Translations under genes and position numbers: made by a program
Notes under the pieces: model-generated
Told to the model about the DNA's origin: nothing
The model's input: the letters and a program-made list of their open reading frames with translations, nothing else
The model's database searches: none
Assembly: GCF_005869855.1 (NCBI RefSeq)
Contig: NZ_SZNH01000044.1
Location: forward strand, 1-43,433
Reading direction: 5' to 3'
Source of the DNA: Nostoc sp. PA-18-2419
GTDB taxonomy: Bacteria; Cyanobacteriota; Cyanobacteriia; Cyanobacteriales; Nostocaceae
Length of the DNA stretch: 43,433 nucleotides
Shown here: positions 35,569 to 43,433 of the stretch, piece after piece
How positions within the stretch are numbered: position 1 is the first letter of the stretch
How the letters are laid out: each line of letters opens with the position of its first letter

Positions 35569-36429
35569 ATGTATTTTTCTGAAAAACCAATCACGATTTT
35601 TACTGTACCTAAACCTTTTATAGGACATATTGGTATTATTCAGCGAAATGCAATCAAAAGTTGGAAATTGCTTTGTCCTCGCCCACAAATTATTTTATTT
35701 GGTAATGAGAAAGGTATTGAGGAAATTTCTCATGAACTAGATGTAATTCACGTACCAAATATCAAATTAAATAAATATGGTACACCTTTGTTAGATGGTA
35801 TATTTCGACAGGCTCATGAACTTGCGAAAGGTTCTATTCTCAGTTATGTAAATACCGACATTATTCTTTTAAATAATTTTTGTCTAGCTATCAAACAATT
35901 ACAAACTACCTCTTTCGATTCTTTTGTGATGACTGGACAGCGTACAGATGTGAATATTACAAAATCGCTTGACTTCGATTTACCTGATTGGGATAGTCAG
36001 CTTCAGCAATCTGTTTTTAAACAAGGCTCTTTAGCGTCAATTGTGTGTATGGATTATTTTGTATTTCCCAGGCCGCTGTATGCAGAAATTCCATCTTTTG
36101 TTGTTGGTAGAGGTCATTGGGATCATTGGATGGTTTATTATGCCCGTGAATTGGGAATACCCGTTATTGATGGTACAAATGTGGTTACGGCCATACATCA
36201 AAATCATAACTATAGTCACTTATCAGGTGGTCGCGGTGTGGCTTATGTTAAAGGTGAAGAAGCTCAACATAATGCTAAGTTAGCCGGAGATGTGCATATG
36301 GCTAATGGATTTGTTGCAACCTGGAAGCTAACACCTTGGGGACCGAAAAAACGTAACTTATTATCTGCTCTTTTCTCATTTTTAGTTGACATGCCTCGTT
36401 TCGCCAAGTTGGTTGTTTCGCTAAGTTGA
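35569..36429 (+). CDS. Putative nucleotide-sugar glycosyltransferase
   Basis: 286 residues. The start, KPITIFTVPKPF, and the segment SYVNTDIILL with Asp97 in an NTD motif fit a GT-A fold with a DxD-like metal/sugar-nucleotide site, such as the small glycosyltransferase-like proteins common in cyanobacterial sugar clusters. A later GHWDHWMVYYARE fits a catalytic loop. It has no signal peptide. The ATG follows TTGAGGATA. Its neighbours, a QxxRW transferase, an SDR and a DMT-type membrane protein, suggest glycosylation of the lipid product. The donor sugar is unknown; the family call is moderate. Confidence 0.6.
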   Translation: MYFSEKPITIFTVPKPFIGHIGIIQRNAIKSWKLLCPRPQIILFGNEKGIEEISHELDVIHVPNIKLNKYGTPLLDGIFRQAHELAKGSILSYVNTDIILLNNFCLAIKQLQTTSFDSFVMTGQRTDVNITKSLDFDLPDWDSQLQQSVFKQGSLASIVCMDYFVFPRPLYAEIPSFVVGRGHWDHWMVYYARELGIPVIDGTNVVTAIHQNHNYSHLSGGRGVAYVKGEEAQHNAKLAGDVHMANGFVATWKLTPWGPKKRNLLSALFSFLVDMPRFAKLVVSLS

Positions 36430-36473
36430 TTGGCAAGTCTAAAGTCAAAAGTCACGTATTTAAAATTAAAAAA

Positions 36474-36827
36474 ATGAACATTACTTTCAGCACATGGAGC
36501 TTCGTCTTTGCTGCTAGCATCAATACTTGCATTGGAAATTTGTTATTAAAGCGATCGCGCCTTGAAGCTCCCGATCCTGGTTTAGTATCATTGGTATTAT
36601 CTCCTTGGTTTATCAGCGGACTGGTTTTCTACAGCATAAACCTCGTGCTATTTGGTAAAGCATTGGATAAATTACCAGTTTCAACCGCTTACCCCGTCTT
36701 CGCCGGGTTGGGATTTGGTTTAATTGCTGCTACTGGGAGTTGGTTTTTTGGAGAACGCCTCAGCCTTAACCAATACCTTGGACTAGGAATAATTTTGATT
36801 GGAATCATTATCATGTCACGTTCTTAA
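36474..36827 (+). CDS. Small DMT-superfamily membrane protein (EamA/SMR/ArnE-like)
   Basis: 117 residues with four predicted membrane helices (about 5-24, 38-58, 66-88 and 95-114). LPVSTAYPVFAGLGFG matches the central motif of small multidrug resistance proteins and of ArnE/ArnF, which flip undecaprenyl-linked aminoarabinose. Proteins of this size work as dimers. In this context it may flip a sugar-lipid or the glycolipid product. The ATG at 36474 was chosen because membrane helix 1 starts right after it; the upstream TTG at 36426 adds a polar stretch. It ends the plus-strand cluster and is followed by a terminator. Confidence 0.8.
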   Translation: MNITFSTWSFVFAASINTCIGNLLLKRSRLEAPDPGLVSLVLSPWFISGLVFYSINLVLFGKALDKLPVSTAYPVFAGLGFGLIAATGSWFFGERLSLNQYLGLGIILIGIIIMSRS

Positions 36828-36869
36828 TTCATCGACCTCAATTTGCGCTCGTCGGGAGCAAACCGCAAC

Positions 36870-36897
36870 TCCCTGACTTCTTACCAGAAGTTGGGGA
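36870..36897 (+). terminator. Hairpin terminator at the cluster end
   Basis: A 12-pair stem (two G-T pairs) with loop TACC: arms TCCCTGACTTCT and AGAAGTTGGGGA, followed by TTTTGTTTTT. It is a relative of the hairpin at 30744 and lies 43 bases after the DMT gene. Confidence 0.7.
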
Positions 36898-36957
36898 TTT
36901 TGTTTTTCACCAATGATTTTAGATTGCTATAGATTTACAACCACTAATTCAGCATAA

Positions 36958-37095
36958 ATTCTGGTAACAGAATTACCACGAATCTTTGAAAAATCCTATC
37001 GCCTTCCTCATGCAGACATCTGGAATCAAGGTGGTTTAGGGCTAAGTTTTTCTATAGTACAGAAATTAGTCGAACAACTGCAAGGAAAAATTTAA
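36958..37095 (+). pseudogene. Remnant of a sensor histidine kinase C-terminus
   Basis: A frame with a stop just upstream and no start reads PRIFEKSYRLPHADIWNQGG and then LGLSFSIVQKLVEQLQGKI before TAA. This is the last ~45 residues of a HATPase_c domain, covering the F box and G2 box. The rest of the kinase is gone. It is either a decayed gene or a fragment left by rearrangement between the cluster and argJ. Confidence 0.75.
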
Positions 37096-37212
37096 GTATA
37101 AAGCAATAATGAATGGACGATATTCACTATGACGTTACCTAATTTATAGTTTGCTAGCTTCTATCAGTTCCAAAAACTGAGATAATTAAAGCAAATTTTT
37201 ATAAATACACAA

Positions 37213-38376
37213 ATGTCATTATCTATACCTTTGTCACCTCAAGGTTTTAGTGCATTTATTACTAACTTGGGAATTCGAGATACAACAGATGATTTTGTCT
37301 TGATTAAATCAGAAGTTCCTTGTGTTGCTGATGGAGTTTTTACTCAAAGTCTTTTCGCTGGGCCGAGTGTTACTATCAGCCGCGATAACTTAAAAGATTC
37401 ACAAGCACAAGCAATTGTTGTTATATCTAAGAATGCAAATGTCGCTAATGGTTCTGTTGGTATCGCTGATGCTCAAGAGGTTCTGCAATTAGTTGCAACT
37501 GAAACTAGAGTTGCTGCACAAAATATTGTAATAGCTTCTACAGGTGTAATTGGCAGACGTTACCCCATTGAAAAAATCCGCGCAGGTTTATTAGGATTAG
37601 GAAAAAAATTGAGTGCTGCTGATTTTCATGCCGCAGCCCGTGGTATTATGACCACCGATACAGTAGCGAAACTAGCTACACGCCAAATCGGAAATGCCAA
37701 GTTAGTAGGAATTGCCAAAGGTGTCGGTATGATTGAGCCGAATATGGCTACCCTTCTAGCTTTCTTTTTTACTGATGCTGCTATTGAAGCAAACAGCCTA
37801 CGTTCTATTTTTCGCTCTACTATTGATAAAACATTCAACTGCTTGAGTATAGATACTGACACTTCTACTAGTGATTCTGCCGTCATTTTAGCAAATGGTT
37901 TAGCAGGTGAAGTTCCACAACTAGATTTTGCTAATGCATTGCAAGAAATCGCACATGAACTGGTGTTGAAAATTGCCAGAGATGGAGAAGGTGCTACTAA
38001 AATTATTCAAGTAACTGTAGATTTTGCTATTAACTATGCGCAAGCTAAAAGGGTAGCTAAAGCAATTGTAAATTCACCATTGGTCAAAACCGCCGTTTAT
38101 GGAGCAGATCCAAACTGGGGACGAGTTGCTATGGCTATAGGCAAATGTGAAAAGGAACAACAGATAAATCCAGAACGAGTTATTATCAGGTTTGACAACG
38201 TGAAAGTTTATCCTGATAGTTTAACCGAGGAAAATCTGCACCAGTTGCGGCAAATTATGTCCAAAGAACGAGTAGACATTCATGTTAGTCTTAATATTGG
38301 CGAAGCTTCTGCAACTGTATGGGGTTGCGACCTTTCAGAAGGTTATGTAGAAATTAATGGTAAATACTCAACTTGA
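37213..38376 (+). CDS. argJ: ArgJ-family ornithine acetyltransferase
   Basis: 387 residues. ArgJ moves the acetyl group of N-acetylornithine to glutamate in arginine synthesis. The self-cleavage site EPNMATLLAF is intact with nucleophile Thr180, and DGEGATK, GADPNWGR and the C-terminal YVEINGKYST are all present. The N-terminal part diverges from usual ArgJ: SKNANVANG replaces the usual SGNANACTG, and the protein is shorter than most. It could be the housekeeping enzyme or a paralogue serving secondary metabolism, as OAT2 does in clavulanate clusters. It stands alone, 385 bases after the DMT gene, with no arginine genes nearby. Confidence 0.85.
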   Translation: MSLSIPLSPQGFSAFITNLGIRDTTDDFVLIKSEVPCVADGVFTQSLFAGPSVTISRDNLKDSQAQAIVVISKNANVANGSVGIADAQEVLQLVATETRVAAQNIVIASTGVIGRRYPIEKIRAGLLGLGKKLSAADFHAAARGIMTTDTVAKLATRQIGNAKLVGIAKGVGMIEPNMATLLAFFFTDAAIEANSLRSIFRSTIDKTFNCLSIDTDTSTSDSAVILANGLAGEVPQLDFANALQEIAHELVLKIARDGEGATKIIQVTVDFAINYAQAKRVAKAIVNSPLVKTAVYGADPNWGRVAMAIGKCEKEQQINPERVIIRFDNVKVYPDSLTEENLHQLRQIMSKERVDIHVSLNIGEASATVWGCDLSEGYVEINGKYST

Positions 38377-38884
38377 CGTTTTTACAGTTATGGGAGACTT
38401 TGCTTCGCCTTCATGCTTCACAGTAGGCAGCACAGCAATCCTACCCTACAATAATTTAATCTTATTTTCAAGTGTGTTCCATTCAATTGAAAACCTTTGT
38501 ATCAATTGATTTATCAAAATAGTTGACATGTATATTTATGTTATAGTACATATATTACAAAAGTAATTAGTTTAGATTAAAGAGCTTTTCTAATTAACTG
38601 GTTCCAAGTGACAAAAAGAGTGGGTTTACAGTCCTTATCATCTATCTAGCTCGATTATTGACAATTTGAATTCTCACAGTGAGTTATAAACAACCTGGTA
38701 GGTTGACGCAGAAGTAGCTATCCTTGAAAGAGTGTGTATAGTCACTTACCACTGTAGTTATTTCAACTGATGTATACTTTGGCTCTGGCGACTTCCACGC
38801 AATTGGTTTATATTACGAGAAAACTTTTCCCAATCTCCCACTTACACACCAAATAACTCAGTAACGCTGTATAACTAAACAAAT
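38377..38884. other. Intergenic region before the AAA+ gene
   Basis: 508 bases without a gene. TTGACA at 38523-38528 with TACATA about 18 bases downstream, or TATAGT at 38542, could form a promoter, though neither fit is ideal. Confidence 0.4.
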
Positions 38885-40087
38885 ATGGATTTTGATTATT
38901 ATAGAAGCATTGATGGTACTCCTGCGAATAATACTCGTCAAAGCTTACTTGCTAGCGGTTGGCGACCGTTTCACCGAGAATTAGACTGGAGCTTTTTATG
39001 GCATCTATTATCTCATGACTCACGCGAATTAACTCAAAAAAGTTTTAATTTAGCAAGTAATGTTGCTGATATTTTGGGACGAAATAATTATGCTTGGTGG
39101 GCAAATCTATTAAGTATTGTATCTGATAATACGCGTTACGAAATTGAAAAATTTTGGAATTATATTACACCAGATCCTCAATCACCAGATCATCGCTACA
39201 AAGATGTTTTGAGTACAGAAACACCTATCGTTCAATTTGTCAGTCGTACCAGTATTCCTATTGATTATGTTCTGAACCGATTGCAAGAAATTACTGTAGT
39301 GCGAGTTTTACATTTATTAGCTCGTCCCGATATTATTACTCAATATTACTCAGAAAGAGATTTTTACTTTCCTGTAGAAAAATTTTTTAACTGGGAACGA
39401 TTAGATGTAATCAATACTGTTTATGCTTACTGGTCTAAATATGACATTTGGTTGCAAATCGATCCTTATGATCGTGGACGACGACAATATACTTTAATGG
39501 CGAAAAATTTAGCACCATTAATTAACAAAGCAACTTACGACTTAGCAGTTATGCTGAGTGGATATCAAAGCCGTGTAGGCAAAGTTCACAGTCAATTTCC
39601 CATTCGCACATTTCCAGCAGATATCCAAAACTTTACTGATTCTGTACAGCAAGCAATTCTCAATCAAAATCAGTTAGCAGTTGTTGTACATGGAGAACCG
39701 GGGACGGGTAAAACAGCTTGGACACAAGCAGTAGCAAAAGAAATTCTTGTACCTTTAGGTTTTGTAATTTTTATTTTAGATCATGATGCGATCGCCAATT
39801 TTGTCCCACCCACTTATTTAGAGCGGATTTGTATTGTTATCAACGAAGCTGATAACTTAGCACAAAATCGTGCATCCGAAGTAGCACAATACAATAACAA
39901 AACCGAACACATTCTCAGTTTGCTGGATGGTACTTTGTATCAGAGTGTAATTGATGACTCTGATATTCAGATGCAGCAACGGTTAGTTGTCTTAATGACT
40001 TGCAACACTACTGAAAGATTAGATCCAGCCATGTTACGTAAAGGTAGGGTGGATTTAATGTATGAGTTTACGCAACTGTTTGTGTAA
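38885..40087 (+). CDS. AAA+ ATPase with unknown N-terminal domain
   Basis: 400 residues. The first ~250 residues (many Trp, Tyr and Phe, such as WAWWANLL-like segments) match no family I recognise. The C-terminal 150 residues hold an AAA module with Walker A GEPGTGKT (K276), a Walker B-like strand IVINEADNL, and the late GRVDLMYEF region near sensor 2/arginine finger. The Walker B has NEAD where DExx is usual, with Glu in place, so activity is likely. It is next to a second AAA+ gene (40603-41823) on the same strand. The substrate is unknown. Confidence 0.8.
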   Translation: MDFDYYRSIDGTPANNTRQSLLASGWRPFHRELDWSFLWHLLSHDSRELTQKSFNLASNVADILGRNNYAWWANLLSIVSDNTRYEIEKFWNYITPDPQSPDHRYKDVLSTETPIVQFVSRTSIPIDYVLNRLQEITVVRVLHLLARPDIITQYYSERDFYFPVEKFFNWERLDVINTVYAYWSKYDIWLQIDPYDRGRRQYTLMAKNLAPLINKATYDLAVMLSGYQSRVGKVHSQFPIRTFPADIQNFTDSVQQAILNQNQLAVVVHGEPGTGKTAWTQAVAKEILVPLGFVIFILDHDAIANFVPPTYLERICIVINEADNLAQNRASEVAQYNNKTEHILSLLDGTLYQSVIDDSDIQMQQRLVVLMTCNTTERLDPAMLRKGRVDLMYEFTQLFV

Positions 40088-40602
40088 AGTTGTTTTTTTG
40101 TGAAAACTTAGCTTCCCGACTTTTCTAATAAATCGGAGAGCTAGCTGGACAACACTGATTTTTAGAAATTATGCGAATCTTAATTTTTGTCACAAATGAA
40201 ACAAGATATTTAAATAATTAAGACTTAGGGGACTGATACAGCAGTTTTCGTTTACATGAAGTACAAAGTTATAGGTTTTGAGGCAGAAGGGAGAAGGGAT
40301 AAAGAATAATTAGAGTTTTGAATTCTTAGTTTTGTACCTCATAAACCTGCAATACGCTGTAAATAAAAAATATCCTACTGTTCACACTCAACCGTCAACA
40401 GGAGTCAGTGCGTTGTGTATTTTCCAAGAGTTTGAAGTAACTGACATTCATCAATCAGCAACTTCAAACGGGATACTTTATTTGTTGGAGTTACCTAAAG
40501 TTGAAAATATTCAATTTGCTGCGAAATTTATCTCAGAGGTCTTGTAGTTAAACACCAGTGTGACGATTTCCAGACCAAAACTTACCAGGGAAATAAATAA
40601 TT
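40088..40602. other. Intergenic region between the two AAA+ genes
   Basis: 515 bases. It contains a solo IS630-type end (40237-40250) and an open frame of 71 codons (40332-40547, from TTG) that has no recognisable features; I do not call it a gene with confidence, although a small protein cannot be ruled out. Confidence 0.45.
40237..40250 (-). repeat. Solo IS630-type terminal repeat
   Basis: TACAGCAGTTTTCG shares its first 13 bases with the reverse complement of the IS end at 284-298. It has no transposase nearby. Confidence 0.4.
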
Positions 40603-41823
40603 GTGAAAATTCAACAATTGATTACAGAAGCGCTGAGTCTACCTAATAATGCGATCGCCTACCATATCAGTCAAGAATTAGCAGCAATCTATCCCCAGAA
40701 AGGAATGGTAGAGGGGGACGATCCGACATTCAATTTGGAGAAGTATACCAAGGTAAACTCCTCTACTCTCCAACAGAATATCTTTATCCACAACCAGATT
40801 ATCACTAGCTGGGATGGAATGGAGCAAGAAATTGATAATCATACTGAAAATGCTAGTTTTGAAGTTACATGGCAAGGACATAAACTCGATATCCTGTTAA
40901 TGAGTTGGCAAGAAGGTTATTGTAAAACTCGATATTACTGGATTTTGGCTGATGACAAAGAAATAGCTGAAGATTTTTTTGTTAATGTTTGTGATTGGAA
41001 TTCGGAAATTCGTGACGAAGTTTTAGTCTTTGAAAATGGTTATTGGCAAAAAAATACTGAACTATTTCAATCAATTCAAGGTGCTACTTTTGACAATTTG
41101 ATTTTGCAAGGTAATCTCAAGCAAGATATTCAAGATGACCTGAATAGATTCTTTGCATCCCGCGAAACTTACACAGCATATGGTGTGCCTTGGAAGCGAG
41201 GCATTTTATTTATAGGTTCACCAGGAAATGGCAAAACGCACACAGTAAAAGCATTGATTAATCAAATGCAACAGCCTTGCTTGTATGTCAAAAGCTTTAA
41301 GTGTGAGTATGACATTGATAGTGAAAATATTCGTAAAGTATTCAAGCAAGCTAGGCAGTCAGCACCTTGCATTTTGGTGCTAGAAGATATCGATTCTCTA
41401 TTAACTGATGAAAATCGCTCTTTCTTTTTAAATGAATTGGATGGCTTCGCCTTGAACGAAGGAATTATCACTATTGCAACTACAAATCATCCTGAACGTT
41501 TAGATTCAGCAATTAGCGATCGCCCCAGCCGTTTTGACCGCAAATATCACTTTGAATTACCAGATATTGTAGTCAGACAAGCTTATATAGCGTTGTGGAA
41601 TTATAAATTAACAACAGCAATGCAGTTGTCTGAGGAAGCTATTAATCAGATAGTTGCATTGACAGATGGCTTTTCTTTTGCATATCTCAAAGAACTATTT
41701 CTCTCATCAATGATTCGCTGGATAGGAACTTTAGAAACCGGGGCTATGGATAAAACTATGCTTTCTCAAGTTACAATTTTACGAGAACAAATGAGCAGCA
41801 CAACTATTGGTAGCGAGAAATGA
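40603..41823 (+). CDS. AAA+ ATPase (AAA family, proteasome/CbxX-like core)
   Basis: 406 residues. An N-terminal domain of about 190 residues of unknown type precedes an AAA core with Walker A GSPGNGKT (K211), Walker B ILVLEDIDSLL, sensor 1 ATTNHPERLD and arginine-finger region RPSRFDRKYHF. The C-terminal helical lid extends to about 385. The start codon is GTG, chosen as the first good start after CAGGGAA. It follows another AAA+ gene with a 515-base gap; the two may form a heteromeric machine. No substrate gene is visible. Confidence 0.85.
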   Translation: MKIQQLITEALSLPNNAIAYHISQELAAIYPQKGMVEGDDPTFNLEKYTKVNSSTLQQNIFIHNQIITSWDGMEQEIDNHTENASFEVTWQGHKLDILLMSWQEGYCKTRYYWILADDKEIAEDFFVNVCDWNSEIRDEVLVFENGYWQKNTELFQSIQGATFDNLILQGNLKQDIQDDLNRFFASRETYTAYGVPWKRGILFIGSPGNGKTHTVKALINQMQQPCLYVKSFKCEYDIDSENIRKVFKQARQSAPCILVLEDIDSLLTDENRSFFLNELDGFALNEGIITIATTNHPERLDSAISDRPSRFDRKYHFELPDIVVRQAYIALWNYKLTTAMQLSEEAINQIVALTDGFSFAYLKELFLSSMIRWIGTLETGAMDKTMLSQVTILREQMSSTTIGSEK

Positions 41824-42050
41824 GCAAACTAGGATGACCGTGACATAGTGATAACAAAGTTTAGTGGATAACCAGTGGGGAGTTGTTGGTAAACGCTTAA
41901 GTGAGTTTAAAGGGGTACTGATTGCAGGGTTTGTAATTAATTTTATTACTTAGGATGGTTTTGAGTTAAATAAAGTTGTATTTAAGATTACAGGAAATGA
42001 AAAACTAGATTTGTAAGAAATTAATTTTCCCCTGCTATCAAGGAGTAACA
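41824..42050. other. Spacer with ribosome binding site
   Basis: 227 bases without a gene, ending with AAGGAG just before the start codon of the next gene. Confidence 0.6.
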
Positions 42051-43013
42051 ATGGTTTTAAGTCAATATCAACGTGCTGTAGGCGTTTTTACTCATCGTCG
42101 AGATGCAGAACGGGCATTACATGAGTTGAGAGATTCTGGCTTGGCGATGGATAAAGTATCTGTAGTTGTCCAGAATGCAGACCGCAATCATGAGATGGCT
42201 GATGATGAAATTAGAGACCGCACTGGTGATAAAGCTGATGAAGGTGCAACAGTAGGAGGGCTTTCAGGCGGCGCTGTTGGTGGACTAACTGGTTTATTAG
42301 TAGGTCTTGGTACTTTAGCAATCCCTGGAGTTGGGCCAATAATGCTGGCTGGCGCAGCTGCAACTGCTTTGGTTACAACCCTTGTTGGGGCAAGTATTGG
42401 TGCTGCGACTGGGACTTTTGCTGGTGCATTAGTTGGTTGGGGAATATCGGAAGAGCAAGCTAGAGCATATAACCAACGAGTAGAGTATGGACACTATTTA
42501 ATAATTGTGGATTGTACATTTAGTGAAATTGCAAAAGTAGAAGCAATTTTAAAACGTTGGGGTATTGAAGAGTTTGGTATTTACGAGCATCTCAACAGAG
42601 ACCAATTACCTACAAATTATTTAAGTACGGCAAATTCTACTAGTGCCATTCCTAATAAAACTGGGATTCTGACCAAGTATGCTGTTAGTTACTTCGATAA
42701 CATAGATAATGTTGAAGCGACAATTAACGATATGTATGTCGCAGGTTTTCCAGCAAACCAGATTTTCTTAATTTCCAAAAACTTTTCCCAATTAATCGGG
42801 TCAATAGACATTAATTTAAGTGACCGTTTTGATGCTATGAGGCTAGGAATAGGAGATGAGTGGGCACGCTTTTACAACGAGCAAATTGCTGTAGGCAACT
42901 ATCTACTCATCGTTAGTGGCACAGACAATGAGCTTGAGCAAGCTAGCTTGATTTTGGGCAATTATGGGGTTGAAGAATGTCAAATTTATGACCCTATGTT
43001 AATTCGTTCTTAA
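42051..43013 (+). CDS. Duplicated stress-type membrane protein with glycine zipper
   Basis: 320 residues, two copies of one unit. Unit 1 (about 8-185) opens with VGVFTHRRDAERAL, has a hydrophobic glycine-zipper hairpin (about 70-145, rich in GG, GA and AG pairs) and closes with GHYLIIVDCTFSE...WGIEEFGIYE. Unit 2 (about 205-320) repeats the ends, SYFDNIDNVEATINDMYVAG and NYLLIVSGT...YGVEECQIYD, but lacks the zipper. The fold fits general-stress proteins of the YflT/GSP17M type. It may insert in or bind membranes under stress. The ATG follows AAGGAGTAAC at ideal spacing. Confidence 0.75.
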   Translation: MVLSQYQRAVGVFTHRRDAERALHELRDSGLAMDKVSVVVQNADRNHEMADDEIRDRTGDKADEGATVGGLSGGAVGGLTGLLVGLGTLAIPGVGPIMLAGAAATALVTTLVGASIGAATGTFAGALVGWGISEEQARAYNQRVEYGHYLIIVDCTFSEIAKVEAILKRWGIEEFGIYEHLNRDQLPTNYLSTANSTSAIPNKTGILTKYAVSYFDNIDNVEATINDMYVAGFPANQIFLISKNFSQLIGSIDINLSDRFDAMRLGIGDEWARFYNEQIAVGNYLLIVSGTDNELEQASLILGNYGVEECQIYDPMLIRS

Positions 43014-43185
43014 AAACGAGTACTGAAATTAACAATTTTGTCAGAGCAAACAACTGTACAGCAATACTTTTAAATTCCTACAGTATTTAGCTGTATTTGT
43101 TACAGCTTATAAGTTAGTTAGAAAGATAAATATTTTTAGTGTGTCAAAAGAGGTAAATATTCTTCAATAAGTAGAGTAATTTATC

Positions 43186-43213
43186 ATATTCCGCCCGGAA
43201 ACCGGGCGAATAT
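43186..43213. terminator. Bidirectional hairpin terminator
   Basis: The stem CGCCCGG/CCGGGCG with loop AAA, extended by ATATT pairing with AATAT after a bulged C, is GC-rich in an AT-rich setting. It lies between convergent genes. Confidence 0.7.
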
Positions 43214-43278
43214 ATGACTAAGCAATTGTGCTGGCTAAATTACTTCATCTAAATCTGCCCAGAAATTTAAAAATGTAA

Positions 43279-43433
43279 TTAATAGCCTTCGATTGTGAAA
43301 CCAGCAGATTGAACTATCTGTTTAATTGACTCTTCAGAAGCGGCAGTTTCTACAGTTACAGTTTTAGTATCAACGTTCACATCTACTTTGGCATCAGATT
43401 CCATAGTCTGAATAGATTTAGTTATTTTCTTGG
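43279..43433 (-). CDS. Heavy-metal-associated (HMA) domain protein, C-terminal part
   Basis: The reverse strand from the right edge reads SIQTMESDAKVDVNVDTKT and then VTVETAASEESIKQIVQSAG, ending FTIEGY. This is the second half of an HMA fold as in small copper chaperones and the N-termini of P-type ATPases. The metal-binding CxxC lies beyond the window. The short C-terminus suggests a stand-alone metallochaperone of about 65 residues. Confidence 0.75.
   Translation of the reverse strand, partial: KKITKSIQTMESDAKVDVNVDTKTVTVETAASEESIKQIVQSAGFTIEGY

Noticed and set aside
40332..40547. 71-codon frame between the AAA+ genes
   Set aside because: It starts with TTG, has no ribosome binding site and no recognisable motif. 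A real small gene cannot be excluded, so it is mentioned only in the gap entry.

Overview
The window looks like chromosomal DNA of a filamentous, probably heterocyst-forming cyanobacterium (Nostoc/Anabaena type). It is AT-rich, carries the octamer GCGATCGC many times inside genes, has short intergenic repeats typical of Nostocales, encodes a DevBCA-type exporter and a HetN-like reductase, and holds PKS genes of the heterocyst-glycolipid/PUFA-synthase type. This assignment is inference from content, not from a marker gene.

Layout. 1-300 is the tail of an IS630-family transposase. 362-5542 is mostly housekeeping or single genes: an alpha/beta hydrolase, a PadR regulator with a phased palindromic operator, a HAD phosphatase, a NagB-type deaminase and a secreted Gly/Thr repeat protein with a WGxxGxxG tail. 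6198-10713 (minus strand) holds a small Cys-rich ORF, a devA-devC-devB exporter set and a small putative DNA-binding protein. 10714-12637 is nearly empty apart from one small hypothetical gene.

12638-36827 (plus strand) is the main attraction: a secondary-lipid biosynthesis cluster. Its core is a 2357-residue PKS (KS-AT-ACP-ACP-KR-DH), a PfaB/HglD-like protein with a degenerate KS plus AT, and a PfaD/HglC-like flavin enoyl reductase. Downstream come an AurF/CmlI-type diiron oxygenase, a [2Fe-2S] ferredoxin, a free-standing ACP, a PapA/condensation-type acyltransferase and an unrecognised 625-residue protein with an N-terminal TubC-like docking domain. After a hairpin terminator there is an export/glycosylation half: a cyclic-peptide-type ABC exporter overlapping a QxxRW glycosyltransferase, a HetN-like SDR without the RGSGR signal, a second putative glycosyltransferase and a small DMT-type membrane protein, closed by another terminator. 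My reading is that the cluster makes an oxidised, acyl-transferred and glycosylated long-chain lipid that is exported or flipped. No PPTase, thioesterase, aminotransferase or acyl-AMP ligase is visible in the window.

36828-43433 holds a decayed histidine-kinase tail, an ArgJ-type acetyltransferase, two AAA+ ATPases, a duplicated glycine-zipper stress-type protein and, at the right edge on the minus strand, the end of a heavy-metal-associated (HMA) domain protein. Notable anomalies include the Ser-to-Gly change in the second ACP of the PKS, intergenic-type purine repeats in frame within PKS linkers, solo copies of the IS end sequence, and the orphan TubC-fused protein of unknown function.
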